Part shown: positions 1 through 10,372 of the stretch, in pieces
How positions within the stretch are numbered: the stretch's first letter is position 1
How the letters are laid out: every line of letters begins with the position of its first letter
Source: Candidatus Auribacterota bacterium
Lineage (GTDB): Bacteria; Auribacterota; Ancaeobacteria; Ancaeobacterales; Ancaeobacteraceae
Assembly (NCBI GenBank): GCA_022711655.1
Contig: JAKLEM010000011.1
Coordinates: 1 to 55,333, forward strand
Direction: 5' to 3'
DNA: 55,333 nucleotides
Made by a program: the position numbers and the translations under genes
The notes under the pieces: generated by a model
Database searches by the model: none
Told to the model about the DNA's origin: nothing
The model's input: the letters and a program-made list of their open reading frames with translations, nothing else

Positions 1-1
1 G

Positions 2-3000
2 CTGGCAGCCTTGGTGAGATATATCCGAGATGAATGCAAGCTGCCGCTGGATAGCCGGAATCTTCCGCATATATATAGCGCGTTGCCGGCAAAGCTATCG
101 ACGAAGATCGCGAAGAGCGATATCAAGAAGGTGCGAATGACATTGCAGACGTATGACTACATGAAAGAGTTTGAAAACTATCTCCTAATGGAATTGGAGG
201 GAAAGGTTCTTGATGAAGACTCGTTGGTGTATTCCGAATGGGCGGCTCAAGGGCTGGTTGTCAATAGCAAAAGGACAGTAGCCGTGCTGCAGAAGCATGG
301 AATCTTGAACGACGGTGACGCAGATGATGTGCGTTCATTGCGGATCAACCGGATCAATGAAAGCGGTATCGTTGAAAAGATCTCCCGGGAAATTCTCGGT
401 TTTATTGCCGCAAAGCACGGCAGGGAAGTGATTGCTCTGAATCTGTTGAAGCATTTCCTTCCTCTCAAAGAGATCCTCCGCCTCCAGCGCACCTACCGCC
501 TCGGCACCGATACGTCCGTGATTGCCGAGGCGCTCAATCATCCCGACCCGGAGGCGTGGATCAGGAAACGCGCGGAGGTGCTCGTTCAGCGCGGCCGGCT
601 TGACCGCGAGAAACATCTGCAGGTGTACGATCCGGCGAAGCAGGCGCCGATCATCGGTGTCGAAGCCAGACAGATACTTCCTGCCGCCAGGGAAGAGATC
701 AGGAAGAAAGGGGGATCGCTGGGTGACCTTATGAAGATGCCGTGTGTCACTGCAGAGCTCAGAGAGTTCTTGAGAATGATCCAGGCCCAGGTGAGTATAT
801 TAAAGCAGCTTGCCGGTAGGCCCGGTGTTTCGTATGAGTTCATTGCCAAGGAGAAAGGCGCGTGTCTGCAGCTGAAAATGACAGCGTTGAACGGCAATAA
901 GGCCCCCGCTGTAGGCGATGAATACACATTCAGATCTGATGGCGTCAAAGGGGCTGTGTATAAGGTCGTCGAACGCCGCGGCGAATATCTGAAGCTGGAG
1001 AGGGTGCGTGAGGGCTCGGAGTTGCCGGACACGGGAGATCTGGTCCCTGTCGCCGGGAAGGCGTTCCAGTATCGGAGGATGCACGATGTGTTGGAGGAGA
1101 TCAGCAAAAATCTCAACGAGAGCGGCTTTACGACGACGGGTAATTCCGCGTTGGACTGCATGTTCGGCCTGAGGCCGATGATGCGGAGCGACCCGAATGC
1201 GCCGCCGCTGGCGTTCGTCGACCGCAAGATCCGGTATGACGGTTCGAAAGAGCCGCCTGGGGACGAGTCCCAGCAGGAGGCGGTCCGGTTGGCAGGTGGG
1301 CGGACCGAAGTCCTTATGATCGAAGGGCCGCCGGGGACGGGGAAGACGAGCGTGATCGCGGAGATCGTCCGGCAGGCGGTTGCGCGGGGAAAGAAGGTGC
1401 TTATCGTTTCTCAGATGCACCAGGCGGTCGACAACGCGCTGAGCGACCTGATAAAAGACCCGAACTACAGGGAAAAAGAGGACAGGAGCGTGCCGGTCCT
1501 GCGTCTCGGGGCCGACCCGGGCACTATCGACAAGACCGGCGAGTTCGGGACGAAGCGGTTCTGGTCGGGCGACGAGAAGGCGCGCCGGGAGTTCGAAAAG
1601 CGCCGGAGCGAGAGAGGAAAGGGGTGTGTCGTCGCCTCCACGACTATGGGGATCCTCGGCGACCGGTGTTTCAGGGAGATGCGTGACAAAGGTGGTTTCG
1701 GCGACTTTGACCTGGTGATCATGGACGAGGGGAGCCGCGAGACGCTTTCGGGAGCGCTGGTGCCGCTGAGTTACCTGCGCCGGGCCGGCGGAAAGGTCAT
1801 CATGGTGGGCGATACGAAACAGCTTCCGCCCTTCAGCCTGGATGACGGGGAGAAGTCGTATCTGAAGACGACTAATATCCCGGAGGACGAGATAGATGTT
1901 TTCGACAGGAGCATCCTGGACCGCCTGCTCGAGTCCTCGCGGGGCGACCGGGTGATGCTGTCGACCAATTACCGGTCTCATCCGCTGATCGCGATGCTTG
2001 TGTCGAGGCTCTTCTACGAAGGCGATATCCATCCGCGCGGATGGGAAGATTTTACGCCGGAGACGCTGAGCCTGAATGTGATAGATATCGCGGAAAAAAA
2101 GCGGCCGAGCGAAGGGTACGAACGGAGGGTGGCAAAACCGGACGGGACGCCGACGTTTGCGAACGACCGGTCGGCGGACGAGGTGATGAAGCTTGTCGAG
2201 AAGTATCTCACACAGCCGGGGATGAAGCTGAAAGACATCACGATCGTGACCCCGTATAGCGCGCAGGTTGAGCTGATCAAGAAGCGGCTGCGCGGTGCGT
2301 ATCCAAACCTGTCCGACGGCGCTCTTGAGGGGACTGAGGGGAAGGACACGCTGCCGGCGGTAACGACGATAGACGGCGTGCAGGGAGGGCAGAACCGGGC
2401 GGTGATCATCGATTTTGTGCGCAGCAACAATATGAAACAGATCGGATTCCTGAAAGACTTGCGGCGGCTGAACGTTGCGCTGTCCCGGGCTCAGGATTTC
2501 CTGTCGGTCGTGTGGGATAAAGATACGATGACGGGCGGCCCGGGGCCGAACGAGAGTGCGGATGACAAGGCTGCGCGCGCGAAACTGAACGGAATAGAGG
2601 AGTTCTGGGATAAAGAGGTAAAGCCGTTCTTCTATCCGGAAGAGCTGGAAGAGGGAGTGGAAGAGGAGGTTCCGGAGATACCGCCTGAGGTTCCGCCTGT
2701 TCCTGTTCTGCCCGCCAAGGCCGACTACATGCAGGTTAAGGAGCCGTTCTATAGCGTCGATTCGATGAAAGACGACAAGGCGTTGACGTTCGCGAATGCT
2801 GACGAGGCGAAGGCGTTCGGGGAGAAGCTGGTTGTGGCAGGCAAAGCGCACAAGCTGCCGGTAATGGTCGAGGGACGGACCTTTGATATTATCATCGAGC
2901 ACAATACCTGCGTCTCCGCCGAGGCGGTCCGCGCGGCGTTGTCGGAGGTCATCTCGAGAACAAAGGACATCGGCGGTGATATCAATAGACTGCCCTCAAC

Positions 3001-6000
3001 GCTTGTTTTCGGTCTCCTCGACACATCTTCCCATCTTTTCGAAGACCATATCGCGAACGGTTTCATCGGGATAAACAAAGCTGTTTCGCTGATCAAAGAT
3101 CCTGCCGTACGGGATGCCATCGTTCTGACGGGGCTCTACCACGAGCTGTCGCACGAGGCGACCGGTACGGCGGGCGGTCAGTTCGAGGCCGCTCAATCGG
3201 CGCGCGACGCCGTCTTCATGGCTCAGACGCTTCTGAAAAAGAACATATCCGCCTCACAGCTCGAGCAGGCGGTGAAAGGGCTCCTTGATGACGTCTTCAT
3301 TGACTTTGCCGCGAAGGTTCATTCGCACGTCGTCGACGGATGGACTGTCATTCTTCTCGTCAGGGAGACGCTGGCCAAACAGTGGCCCGGCAGTCTGCAC
3401 TCCTACAGCGCGCTCGAAACGATGGCGCCCGAAGCGAAGATGCGCCTGATGCAGGATATCTATTCGATAACCGCCGGGCAGTTCCGCGAGTGGGGGCTTG
3501 GAGACATACTTGATCCGGCGAAGACCCCGATCTATGGCGGCGATTACCGCGAGGCGCTGGCGGCGGCGTTTCCGGGGTTCGCTTTGCAGAGGGACCTCTT
3601 CGGAACGATAGAAGTTCCCGCGGAGCGGGAGAAGTCGGCTCTCGTAAAGGAGATCGAAGGTACGCGCGACGAGAAGATGCGCTACTCGCTCGAGAAGGTC
3701 CGCTCTATCATTGAGGCGGTTGGCAAGGTACGGCCGGCCACGCTGGACGACCTGCAGAAATGGGCCGCATCGGGCAATCATGCGCTGAAGGAGGTGCTGG
3801 TCAAAACCGTCGCCGGCAGGGTCCTATTCGTTATCGGCAACGGCTACCTGACGCTCTGCTATTACGACCCGACGACGCCGCTCGATTATCCGCCCGGATC
3901 GGTCTCCGCGCCGTATCTGGGCGTTGACGCCGAGCTGAAACCCGGCCTCTCTCGTACGGTATTCTTAAGCGACGGCTTCCACCGCTATCTCGATGCGAAG
4001 GTTCGCGAGATGATGCGCACGTCGGTGACGGAAAGCAAGGGCACCGACCCGGTCCTGCAGGTCAAGGTGGTCCGCCGCTCCGATGACATGATCACTTGCG
4101 AGGCCTTGATGACAAAGGGAGAACCGATGTTCCAGCGGCTCCGGGTGATCCGTGACGGGAACGGGGCAATGGTCGACCTGATGCGCTCCGGCGGTACCAC
4201 CGACCGGATGGTCGCGATCAGGCCGAAACAGCTGAAGGCGCCGGCCGGTAAGCCGGCCCCCGCGCAGGAGCCCGCAGAAGAAAAGACGGTTTTACGCGAG
4301 ATGCTCATCGGGGAAAGAGAAGAAGGCGGGACGCTCGTGGCCGAATTTGTCGGCCCGTTCTGGGTGAAGGCGGGGCTTTATTACTACAAGTTCTGGGTTG
4401 AAGGCGACGAGCTTAAAGGACAGCGGTATTTCGAGAAGAAGGCCGCGGACAGCACGGTGATCTCGAAGCGGCTGGGCGATATGTTCACCGTCGGCAACAT
4501 CAAGCTCGAGAACGATATCAACACGGTCAAGGATAGCGCCTTGCGGCACCATCACTTCACGGTCAGGGTGGTGAGGCTCTGGGAAGGGCGCATCGCGTTC
4601 CGCATAGACGACCTCAAAACGAAACGGGGGACGCTCATCCAGTGGGACGAGCCGAAAGAGCTGGCCGGCTTGTGGAAAGACGGAGAGCGAACCGTCGAGG
4701 ATGTCGGCGCCGGCGCGACTCCCGGCGAATCTCTCACGCCGCAGGAACGGTTTGATCTCGTGTCGGCGATCGGCCGCGCAAGGCAAACCGGCATGAGCGA
4801 GGAGATCGCGGCGCGGTTCCCCGAGTTCCCGAGAGGGGTCACCGTGGTCCTGGTGAGCGATACTCCGGTTGTCCTGGACGGCCTATTTGTCTTGGGCGCG
4901 TCGGGCAGGACTGCAAAGTGCGTGAGGATCGGCAAGATCGTTTATCTGGCGAGCTATGATTATGCCGCCGACGACATCAGGCACGAGTTCGCCGAGATAA
5001 CGGCGCGCGACCGCCTGATGGCGTCGCTGCGAAAGCAGAACCCGCACATCGAAGCCGGCGGCGCGTATGACAGCGACACGGTCGTCTTCGCAGGCCGGGA
5101 GATGTTTTACGGCGAGGCGGTGCGCGATATCGAGCGGGCAGCCCATTTCGCCGGGCTCCTGGCCGAAGAGAGTGGACGATGGGCGCGGCCGGGAGGGGCG
5201 GGCATGCCGCAGAGGATACTTGTCGCGATCGCTTCGAGCGGCGACCCCGCGTATGCGCGGCGGCTGATCGACAACACGCAGAAAGCGGTAAGGGAGATCG
5301 AGTCGAATCCGTTCCACCCGGACAGGGAGGCGGCGGTCAGGATGGTGCGGTCGGTCGAGGCGGCTGCGCGGTCGGCGCTCGCGGCGATGGCGGTGAAGGG
5401 GTCTCCCGATGAGGAGGCGGCTGCGCGCGCGCACCTTAAGGAGAAGGGGGTAAACGTCGACCATCTCGAAAGCGAGTTCTCCGGCCTGATCGCGATGTGC
5501 GGGTACCTCCCGTTCACCGAGATCTGCGACTCGGCCGGCGAACACGCGTACTATCTCTTCAGACACGGCCTGCCGGTCGTCAAGGGGATGATCCAGGACA
5601 GGGGATCTTTGATGAAGACCGGCGGAGACCTTGTCCGTATCGGCAAAGCGGCAGGGAACAGGGAGGGATGGCACTTCCTCTACACGGAGGCCCTGCCGGC
5701 GGCGAGGGCGCTCTTCAGCGAGAAAGATTTCAGGCGGTATTGGCCGCGGCTGGTGAGGTTCGCGAGGTCAGCCGGCGAGGAGAGCGTCCAGCTGTTCCGG
5801 GACGTCCTTCCCGCGGTGAAACGGATCCTCGGCGAGAGGAACTTCAGGGAGTTTATCGGCGTCTCGAGCCTTAACGCGGGCAACGAGGCGATGACGGCGG
5901 TGGCGCTGGTCCGGCTTGAGCAGCTTCTCAGGCAGTACCCGTCGTCCTGGCGCAGGACGATCCGGCCGATCATTTTCGACCAGCACGCCGCGACCTTCCA

Positions 6001-9000
6001 GTGCCTCGGCGAGATCAAGAAGCTCTATGATCTCGGCGCGATCGCTTCGGAAGACGACCTCGCATTCCTGCGCGCGTTCATCGAGAAGTCCGGTCCGCGG
6101 GCGTACGACCTGCTCGCCCATTTCATCGTCGTTGGCGTGGAGAAGGGGATCATCGCAAAGCCGCTCTCGAAAGAGAGGGAGACCGTCGGCCGGTTCATGA
6201 AAGAATGCCCGTATTCGATCATTGAGATATTCGATGCGTATAAGGCCGATCCCGCGAAAGTGCCGGCCCTGGTGGCGCGGTGCGACGAGATCCGCCGGCG
6301 TATTACGGCCGGCGACGCGTCCAACGTTGACGCCGACCCGCTGTTCGGGGCGGTCCTGATCGACACGTTCCCCCCTGCGGTGTTCGCCGAGAGAAGCAAC
6401 TATCTCGCCGTGTACCGGGGGCGGCTCGACCGCGCCGGCGATACGCGCCGCATACGCGGGTCGGTGCAGCGGTCCGATCTCGAGTTTGGCGACCGCGGAT
6501 TGAAACTGCGGTGCGTCGTGTCCAAACGGAAGGCGCACGCGGTCGCCGGTTTCAACATGGGCGTCTGCGTCGCGTCCGACGAGAAGCTCTGGAACGACCG
6601 TAATTTTATGAATGTCATCCTGTTCGACGAGCAGGGGATCGCGCAGGGCGGGATGCACGTCATGGTCGTCGATGAGGAGGACGGCAAGAAGTACCTGACG
6701 CTGCCGGGGATCAACCCGAGCGTCGGCCTGCTCTCGCGCGTGCCGGCGAAAGAGGTTGTCGGGAAGCTCCTTGCCTACGCGCAGGCGCTGGCGTGGGAGC
6801 TTGGCTGCGACGCCGTCCTTATCCCGGAAAGGGCCGATATCCATTCAAACCGTCCCGAGGTCAGGCAGGCGATCGCGGACGAGGACTTCGGCAAGGTTCA
6901 TCTGGCCAAACAGCACCTCTTCAGCCATGCGCCCGAGTATTCGTTCCAGGACTGCTTCCTTGTCCCGGCCTCTGCAGCTGAAGAAGCTGTCCCGCCGGCA
7001 AGGGTGGTCACTGCCGAGTATCTGCAGGTGAATGAGCCGTACTACAGCAAAGATCCGATGAAGGACGGGGCAGCGGTGAATTTCGCGAACGCAGACGAAG
7101 CGAAGGCGTTCGGCGAGAAGCTGTGCGCTGCGGGTAAGGCGGATATGTATAAGCAGATCGACGTCCTCGGCCGGAATTTCGACATCATCGTCGAGAAGGG
7201 AGCAGGGTTCAACGCCGAGATGGTGCGTGCAATGATCTCCGAGGCGGTTAACCGGACCAAAGATGCCGGCGGCGACATCAACAAGCTTCCGGCCACGCTC
7301 GTCTTCTCGATCCTCGACAGATCATCCCACCTCTTCGAAGATCACATTGACAACGGCTTCGTGGGCATAAACCGTGCGTTGTATGAGATCAAGGACGATA
7401 AGGTTCGCAACCTATTACTGCAAGTCGGTCTGATGCACGAGTTATCGCACGAAGCAACGGGTAAAGCCGGACACGAGTTCGAGAAGGCGCAGCTGTACCG
7501 CGATGCGGCGTTTGCGGCGGAAAAGCTTGTTGACCTGGGCGTCACCGCAGGAAAGTTTAGGGAACAACTCATGAGAATCGCGCTCCCTGATGCTGCGGTG
7601 CTGGCGGATCTGGCCGGCAGGTACACGAGAGGAGTTATTACTCACGTTCCGCCAACGTCCGGACTTCAGGCGGCGGCGGGGCGGCTGTTCGACCGTGTTC
7701 TTGACCTGCTGCTGTGGCCGATCAGTACACGGCTGCGCCTCGATACCCGCGAACGTGCGATCGTTATGCGAATTCTCGACGTTTTCGACCAGGCGTGCGG
7801 CCTCGGGATCAGCGAAGAGCAGAAACGGGACATTGCCGCGCGGAAGGTATCCTATGTCTCTGTCAGCCGTTTGTCGATGTTGGAGAAGATCTTCTTTGCG
7901 GGCATGGGCCTGTACAGCCTCAAGCAGGCGATCTGGTTTGGGCGCATAGTTTCGATATTGGGCATGGCGGCGACGCCGTTCGGGTTGAGGATATTGTCCA
8001 ATACGGCCGCCTACGCGTTTGCCGGCATATTCAGTTTCTGGTTTGTGGTGGCAGTTGATCTCAGGGGTGTGATCGGCTTCGTGCACGGCATTGCCGACCG
8101 GGTCTTCATGTCCGACATGATCCTGAGTGAAAAAACCACCATGGACGGAGATCTTGCCCATGCTATCGGCCATGAGATCGCCCATCAGCTGAACTTGCCG
8201 AACCACGCCCTGCTTGCGGAGGCGTACGCCTCCATCGCGTCGTATGCTGTTGATCCGGAGAATACAAAACATGGCGAGAAAGCGTATTACTGCCTGTACG
8301 GGGTCATGGCTGATGCGGTGATGGCGGTCGAACAGGATCCGGCGGTGCGCGCCGCCATGGCAAGGAAGTTCTTCCGGTCGCCGCGTATTCATAACGGTTT
8401 TAACGACTGCAATACCCCGGAAGAAAAAGCGGCGTATATGAGAAAGGTCCGCGACAGGCTGACGGCAGAGGATCTCCGCTCGCCGGTCTATATTACTGAT
8501 GCGTTTACGCCGTGGGTCTACGAGTATGCGGAGGTGATCGGGTATATGCACGCGCGGACCGCTCCGACGCTGGTCGACGCGATGCGGCAGGTCGCGGAAC
8601 TCGGTCGCCAGCAGGAACAGGGGACCGCCGTCGGATTCCTCAGGAAGTTCACGCGCGCGGGCGGGATCACCGGCGCCGCCCCTGCTATCACGCCAGTGCG
8701 AGCGTCCAGGCGCTACACCTATCCCGCCGGAGGCTTTGACGTGCGGGTGAGCAACCCCAACAATAACTATGCGAAGACATCTGCCGGGGCCGTGTCGATA
8801 GGGATGTCGATGCTGCAGAGGCTGCTGTTCCCCGATAAAGGCGATTATCCTTCTATAATCATTGCCCCGCGGTACACATGGACGGGCGACGATGGATCGA
8901 ACCTGATGCAGCTCTATTTCTCGATCGCATGCAATTTCAACGAACACAAGAGAAAGACGAAGATCGTATGCACGCCGGAACAGAAGCAGCGGATCATTGC

Positions 9001-10255
9001 ATACCTGCAAGCGGCTAATCCCGATTATTTGCCGAATCCGTCGGGATATCTGAGCGAGGAGGAGTTGAGACAGTTCCGGCGCGAGGCGGTCTATCTGGCA
9101 GACCGTTCGGTGATCGACGGGACACTGCGGATGGTATCGCCGCTTGATATGGTCGATTTCGTCGAGTTCGATGCTTCAGGTACGGCGTTGATTGGTGCGC
9201 TATCGATCGGCGATAGAGGTGACGGGACCTTTGCGTTGACCGACAGGGGACGCGCAGAGGTCGTTTTGGACGGCAGACAGATGAAAGAGCTTGATGCCGA
9301 GTTCCTCAATGTTACGCCGCTCGATGAGATACCGGAATTCGGCGCGACATTCCTCGGTACCAGCAGCGGTATGGACCCGAACGGGCTGTCCAGTAATCAG
9401 ATCGTATGGGCGGGCGGCCGCCATATCCTGATCGATATCGGAGCGGCGACGATCCCGGCTCTGAAGGCGTTGGGGGTGAGCCCCGCGGACATAACCGATG
9501 TTATGATCACCCATTTGCACGAAGACCACGTTGCGGGGGCGCTTGCTTACTTTGCGTGGTGCAGCAAGAACGCTCATCCGATCCGGCTTCTGATCGAGCC
9601 CGGTATGTACGCGTTATTTAAGGAGCAGGCAAAACAGATCCTGGGACGTGAGATTGAGGACGTGTATCGGATCAAGGCGGTTTCGCTGAAGTTCCGGCAG
9701 CCGGTTATGCTCGATGATGTCCTTATTGAAACTGTGCCGGCGTTTCACGGTACGCCCACGGCGATGGCGCGGATAACCTGTCAGGGGAAAACCATCAGCC
9801 TCTCGAGCGATACGGCGTTCGATCCGAAGCGATTTGACGAGATCTCGCGTAACGCGAATGCCTCGAACATCAAAGCCGATCTTGTGTTGCACGCCGACGT
9901 CGAGAAGCCTGTTATCGACGGTGAACGGGTGCATGAGCTTACCGGATTCCTGGTGAAGCAGAACGAGGCGGGAAATAAGCCGTCAGTGATCATCCATGAG
10001 GGAGGCGTCGCCGCGCCGGCGGATGCGAATGCCACCAACCACACGACGCCTTACGCACTGCAGCAGCTGCCTGCGGCGGATCAGAAGAATATATGGGTGA
10101 ATCATTCGCCGAATCTTCCGGATGATGCGGCGTTTGCTTTCCGGCACGCTGCGCCGCTGTCGACGGTTACCGTCATGCCGCCGTCGGTGAGAACATACCG
10201 GCCCTCGGTCGAAGAAGAGGTAGAAACCATCGGAAGGTGCGAACCTTCCGCCTGA
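2..10255 (+). CDS. Giant multidomain protein: UPF1-like SF1 helicase, duplicated HELSH zincin-like modules, metallo-beta-lactamase fold (5' partial)
   Basis: The frame is open to the left edge. The first possible start is TTG at 11, but no signal peptide or good ribosome site is visible, so the gene probably begins upstream. Numbered from that TTG it has 3414 residues. Residues about 280-830 are an SF1 helicase of the UPF1/DNA2 type: Walker A GPPGTGKT 439-446, motif II DEGS 572-575, motif III GDTKQ 600-604, motif IV-like TNYRSHP at 652, GVQGGQ ending near 794, and motif VI LNVALSRA with the arginine at 826. A module with H-E-L-S-H lies at 904-1075 (HELSH 1044-1048) and recurs at 2335-2508 (HELSH 2476-2480). 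Around 1780-2000 is helical with repeated LP-containing units; about 2160-2325 may be a GNAT-like fold (weak). Hydrophobic stretches near 2624-2690 precede HEIAH at 2721. Residues about 3110-3330 form a metallo-beta-lactamase fold with HLHEDH from 3168. The overall role is unknown. Confidence 0.85.
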   Translation: MAALVRYIRDECKLPLDSRNLPHIYSALPAKLSTKIAKSDIKKVRMTLQTYDYMKEFENYLLMELEGKVLDEDSLVYSEWAAQGLVVNSKRTVAVLQKHGILNDGDADDVRSLRINRINESGIVEKISREILGFIAAKHGREVIALNLLKHFLPLKEILRLQRTYRLGTDTSVIAEALNHPDPEAWIRKRAEVLVQRGRLDREKHLQVYDPAKQAPIIGVEARQILPAAREEIRKKGGSLGDLMKMPCVTAELREFLRMIQAQVSILKQLAGRPGVSYEFIAKEKGACLQLKMTALNGNKAPAVGDEYTFRSDGVKGAVYKVVERRGEYLKLERVREGSELPDTGDLVPVAGKAFQYRRMHDVLEEISKNLNESGFTTTGNSALDCMFGLRPMMRSDPNAPPLAFVDRKIRYDGSKEPPGDESQQEAVRLAGGRTEVLMIEGPPGTGKTSVIAEIVRQAVARGKKVLIVSQMHQAVDNALSDLIKDPNYREKEDRSVPVLRLGADPGTIDKTGEFGTKRFWSGDEKARREFEKRRSERGKGCVVASTTMGILGDRCFREMRDKGGFGDFDLVIMDEGSRETLSGALVPLSYLRRAGGKVIMVGDTKQLPPFSLDDGEKSYLKTTNIPEDEIDVFDRSILDRLLESSRGDRVMLSTNYRSHPLIAMLVSRLFYEGDIHPRGWEDFTPETLSLNVIDIAEKKRPSEGYERRVAKPDGTPTFANDRSADEVMKLVEKYLTQPGMKLKDITIVTPYSAQVELIKKRLRGAYPNLSDGALEGTEGKDTLPAVTTIDGVQGGQNRAVIIDFVRSNNMKQIGFLKDLRRLNVALSRAQDFLSVVWDKDTMTGGPGPNESADDKAARAKLNGIEEFWDKEVKPFFYPEELEEGVEEEVPEIPPEVPPVPVLPAKADYMQVKEPFYSVDSMKDDKALTFANADEAKAFGEKLVVAGKAHKLPVMVEGRTFDIIIEHNTCVSAEAVRAALSEVISRTKDIGGDINRLPSTLVFGLLDTSSHLFEDHIANGFIGINKAVSLIKDPAVRDAIVLTGLYHELSHEATGTAGGQFEAAQSARDAVFMAQTLLKKNISASQLEQAVKGLLDDVFIDFAAKVHSHVVDGWTVILLVRETLAKQWPGSLHSYSALETMAPEAKMRLMQDIYSITAGQFREWGLGDILDPAKTPIYGGDYREALAAAFPGFALQRDLFGTIEVPAEREKSALVKEIEGTRDEKMRYSLEKVRSIIEAVGKVRPATLDDLQKWAASGNHALKEVLVKTVAGRVLFVIGNGYLTLCYYDPTTPLDYPPGSVSAPYLGVDAELKPGLSRTVFLSDGFHRYLDAKVREMMRTSVTESKGTDPVLQVKVVRRSDDMITCEALMTKGEPMFQRLRVIRDGNGAMVDLMRSGGTTDRMVAIRPKQLKAPAGKPAPAQEPAEEKTVLREMLIGEREEGGTLVAEFVGPFWVKAGLYYYKFWVEGDELKGQRYFEKKAADSTVISKRLGDMFTVGNIKLENDINTVKDSALRHHHFTVRVVRLWEGRIAFRIDDLKTKRGTLIQWDEPKELAGLWKDGERTVEDVGAGATPGESLTPQERFDLVSAIGRARQTGMSEEIAARFPEFPRGVTVVLVSDTPVVLDGLFVLGASGRTAKCVRIGKIVYLASYDYAADDIRHEFAEITARDRLMASLRKQNPHIEAGGAYDSDTVVFAGREMFYGEAVRDIERAAHFAGLLAEESGRWARPGGAGMPQRILVAIASSGDPAYARRLIDNTQKAVREIESNPFHPDREAAVRMVRSVEAAARSALAAMAVKGSPDEEAAARAHLKEKGVNVDHLESEFSGLIAMCGYLPFTEICDSAGEHAYYLFRHGLPVVKGMIQDRGSLMKTGGDLVRIGKAAGNREGWHFLYTEALPAARALFSEKDFRRYWPRLVRFARSAGEESVQLFRDVLPAVKRILGERNFREFIGVSSLNAGNEAMTAVALVRLEQLLRQYPSSWRRTIRPIIFDQHAATFQCLGEIKKLYDLGAIASEDDLAFLRAFIEKSGPRAYDLLAHFIVVGVEKGIIAKPLSKERETVGRFMKECPYSIIEIFDAYKADPAKVPALVARCDEIRRRITAGDASNVDADPLFGAVLIDTFPPAVFAERSNYLAVYRGRLDRAGDTRRIRGSVQRSDLEFGDRGLKLRCVVSKRKAHAVAGFNMGVCVASDEKLWNDRNFMNVILFDEQGIAQGGMHVMVVDEEDGKKYLTLPGINPSVGLLSRVPAKEVVGKLLAYAQALAWELGCDAVLIPERADIHSNRPEVRQAIADEDFGKVHLAKQHLFSHAPEYSFQDCFLVPASAAEEAVPPARVVTAEYLQVNEPYYSKDPMKDGAAVNFANADEAKAFGEKLCAAGKADMYKQIDVLGRNFDIIVEKGAGFNAEMVRAMISEAVNRTKDAGGDINKLPATLVFSILDRSSHLFEDHIDNGFVGINRALYEIKDDKVRNLLLQVGLMHELSHEATGKAGHEFEKAQLYRDAAFAAEKLVDLGVTAGKFREQLMRIALPDAAVLADLAGRYTRGVITHVPPTSGLQAAAGRLFDRVLDLLLWPISTRLRLDTRERAIVMRILDVFDQACGLGISEEQKRDIAARKVSYVSVSRLSMLEKIFFAGMGLYSLKQAIWFGRIVSILGMAATPFGLRILSNTAAYAFAGIFSFWFVVAVDLRGVIGFVHGIADRVFMSDMILSEKTTMDGDLAHAIGHEIAHQLNLPNHALLAEAYASIASYAVDPENTKHGEKAYYCLYGVMADAVMAVEQDPAVRAAMARKFFRSPRIHNGFNDCNTPEEKAAYMRKVRDRLTAEDLRSPVYITDAFTPWVYEYAEVIGYMHARTAPTLVDAMRQVAELGRQQEQGTAVGFLRKFTRAGGITGAAPAITPVRASRRYTYPAGGFDVRVSNPNNNYAKTSAGAVSIGMSMLQRLLFPDKGDYPSIIIAPRYTWTGDDGSNLMQLYFSIACNFNEHKRKTKIVCTPEQKQRIIAYLQAANPDYLPNPSGYLSEEELRQFRREAVYLADRSVIDGTLRMVSPLDMVDFVEFDASGTALIGALSIGDRGDGTFALTDRGRAEVVLDGRQMKELDAEFLNVTPLDEIPEFGATFLGTSSGMDPNGLSSNQIVWAGGRHILIDIGAATIPALKALGVSPADITDVMITHLHEDHVAGALAYFAWCSKNAHPIRLLIEPGMYALFKEQAKQILGREIEDVYRIKAVSLKFRQPVMLDDVLIETVPAFHGTPTAMARITCQGKTISLSSDTAFDPKRFDEISRNANASNIKADLVLHADVEKPVIDGERVHELTGFLVKQNEAGNKPSVIIHEGGVAAPADANATNHTTPYALQQLPAADQKNIWVNHSPNLPDDAAFAFRHAAPLSTVTVMPPSVRTYRPSVEEEVETIGRCEPSA
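10231..10250 (+). terminator. Stable hairpin with GCGA tetraloop at the 3' end of the giant gene
   Basis: A perfect 8-bp stem (CGGAAGGT / ACCTTCCG) closes a GCGA (GNRA) tetraloop and ends three bases before the stop codon. No clear T tract follows, so it may be a transcript-end or stability hairpin rather than a canonical intrinsic terminator. Confidence 0.4.
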
Positions 10256-10311
10256 TCGCATCTCGTCATTTTGACCTGTATTATTGTCCGCCGGCTTTGT
10301 CTTGAGAATCA

Positions 10312-10341
10312 TTGACAAAAACCTCCGCTTTATACTAATAT
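10312..10341 (+). promoter_or_regulatory. Sigma-70-type promoter candidate upstream of the adenylating-enzyme operon
   Basis: TTGACA is followed 18 bases later by TAATAT (TATACT overlaps it at a shorter spacing). The site lies in the AT-rich gap after the giant gene, about 30 bases before the next start codon, so it probably drives the ligase-phosphatase-aminotransferase set. Confidence 0.6.
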
Positions 10342-10372
10342 TCTGACTTAAAATATTGGTATTGGAGTCTCT

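Noticed and set aside
800..2902. A 700-codon minus-strand frame opposite the helicase region
   Set aside because: It is antisense to conserved helicase motifs and has shadow-type composition.
4981..5000. RHEFAEI in the giant protein as another HExxH zinc site
   Set aside because: The pattern is HExxE-like with no second histidine in place, so it is not a zincin motif.
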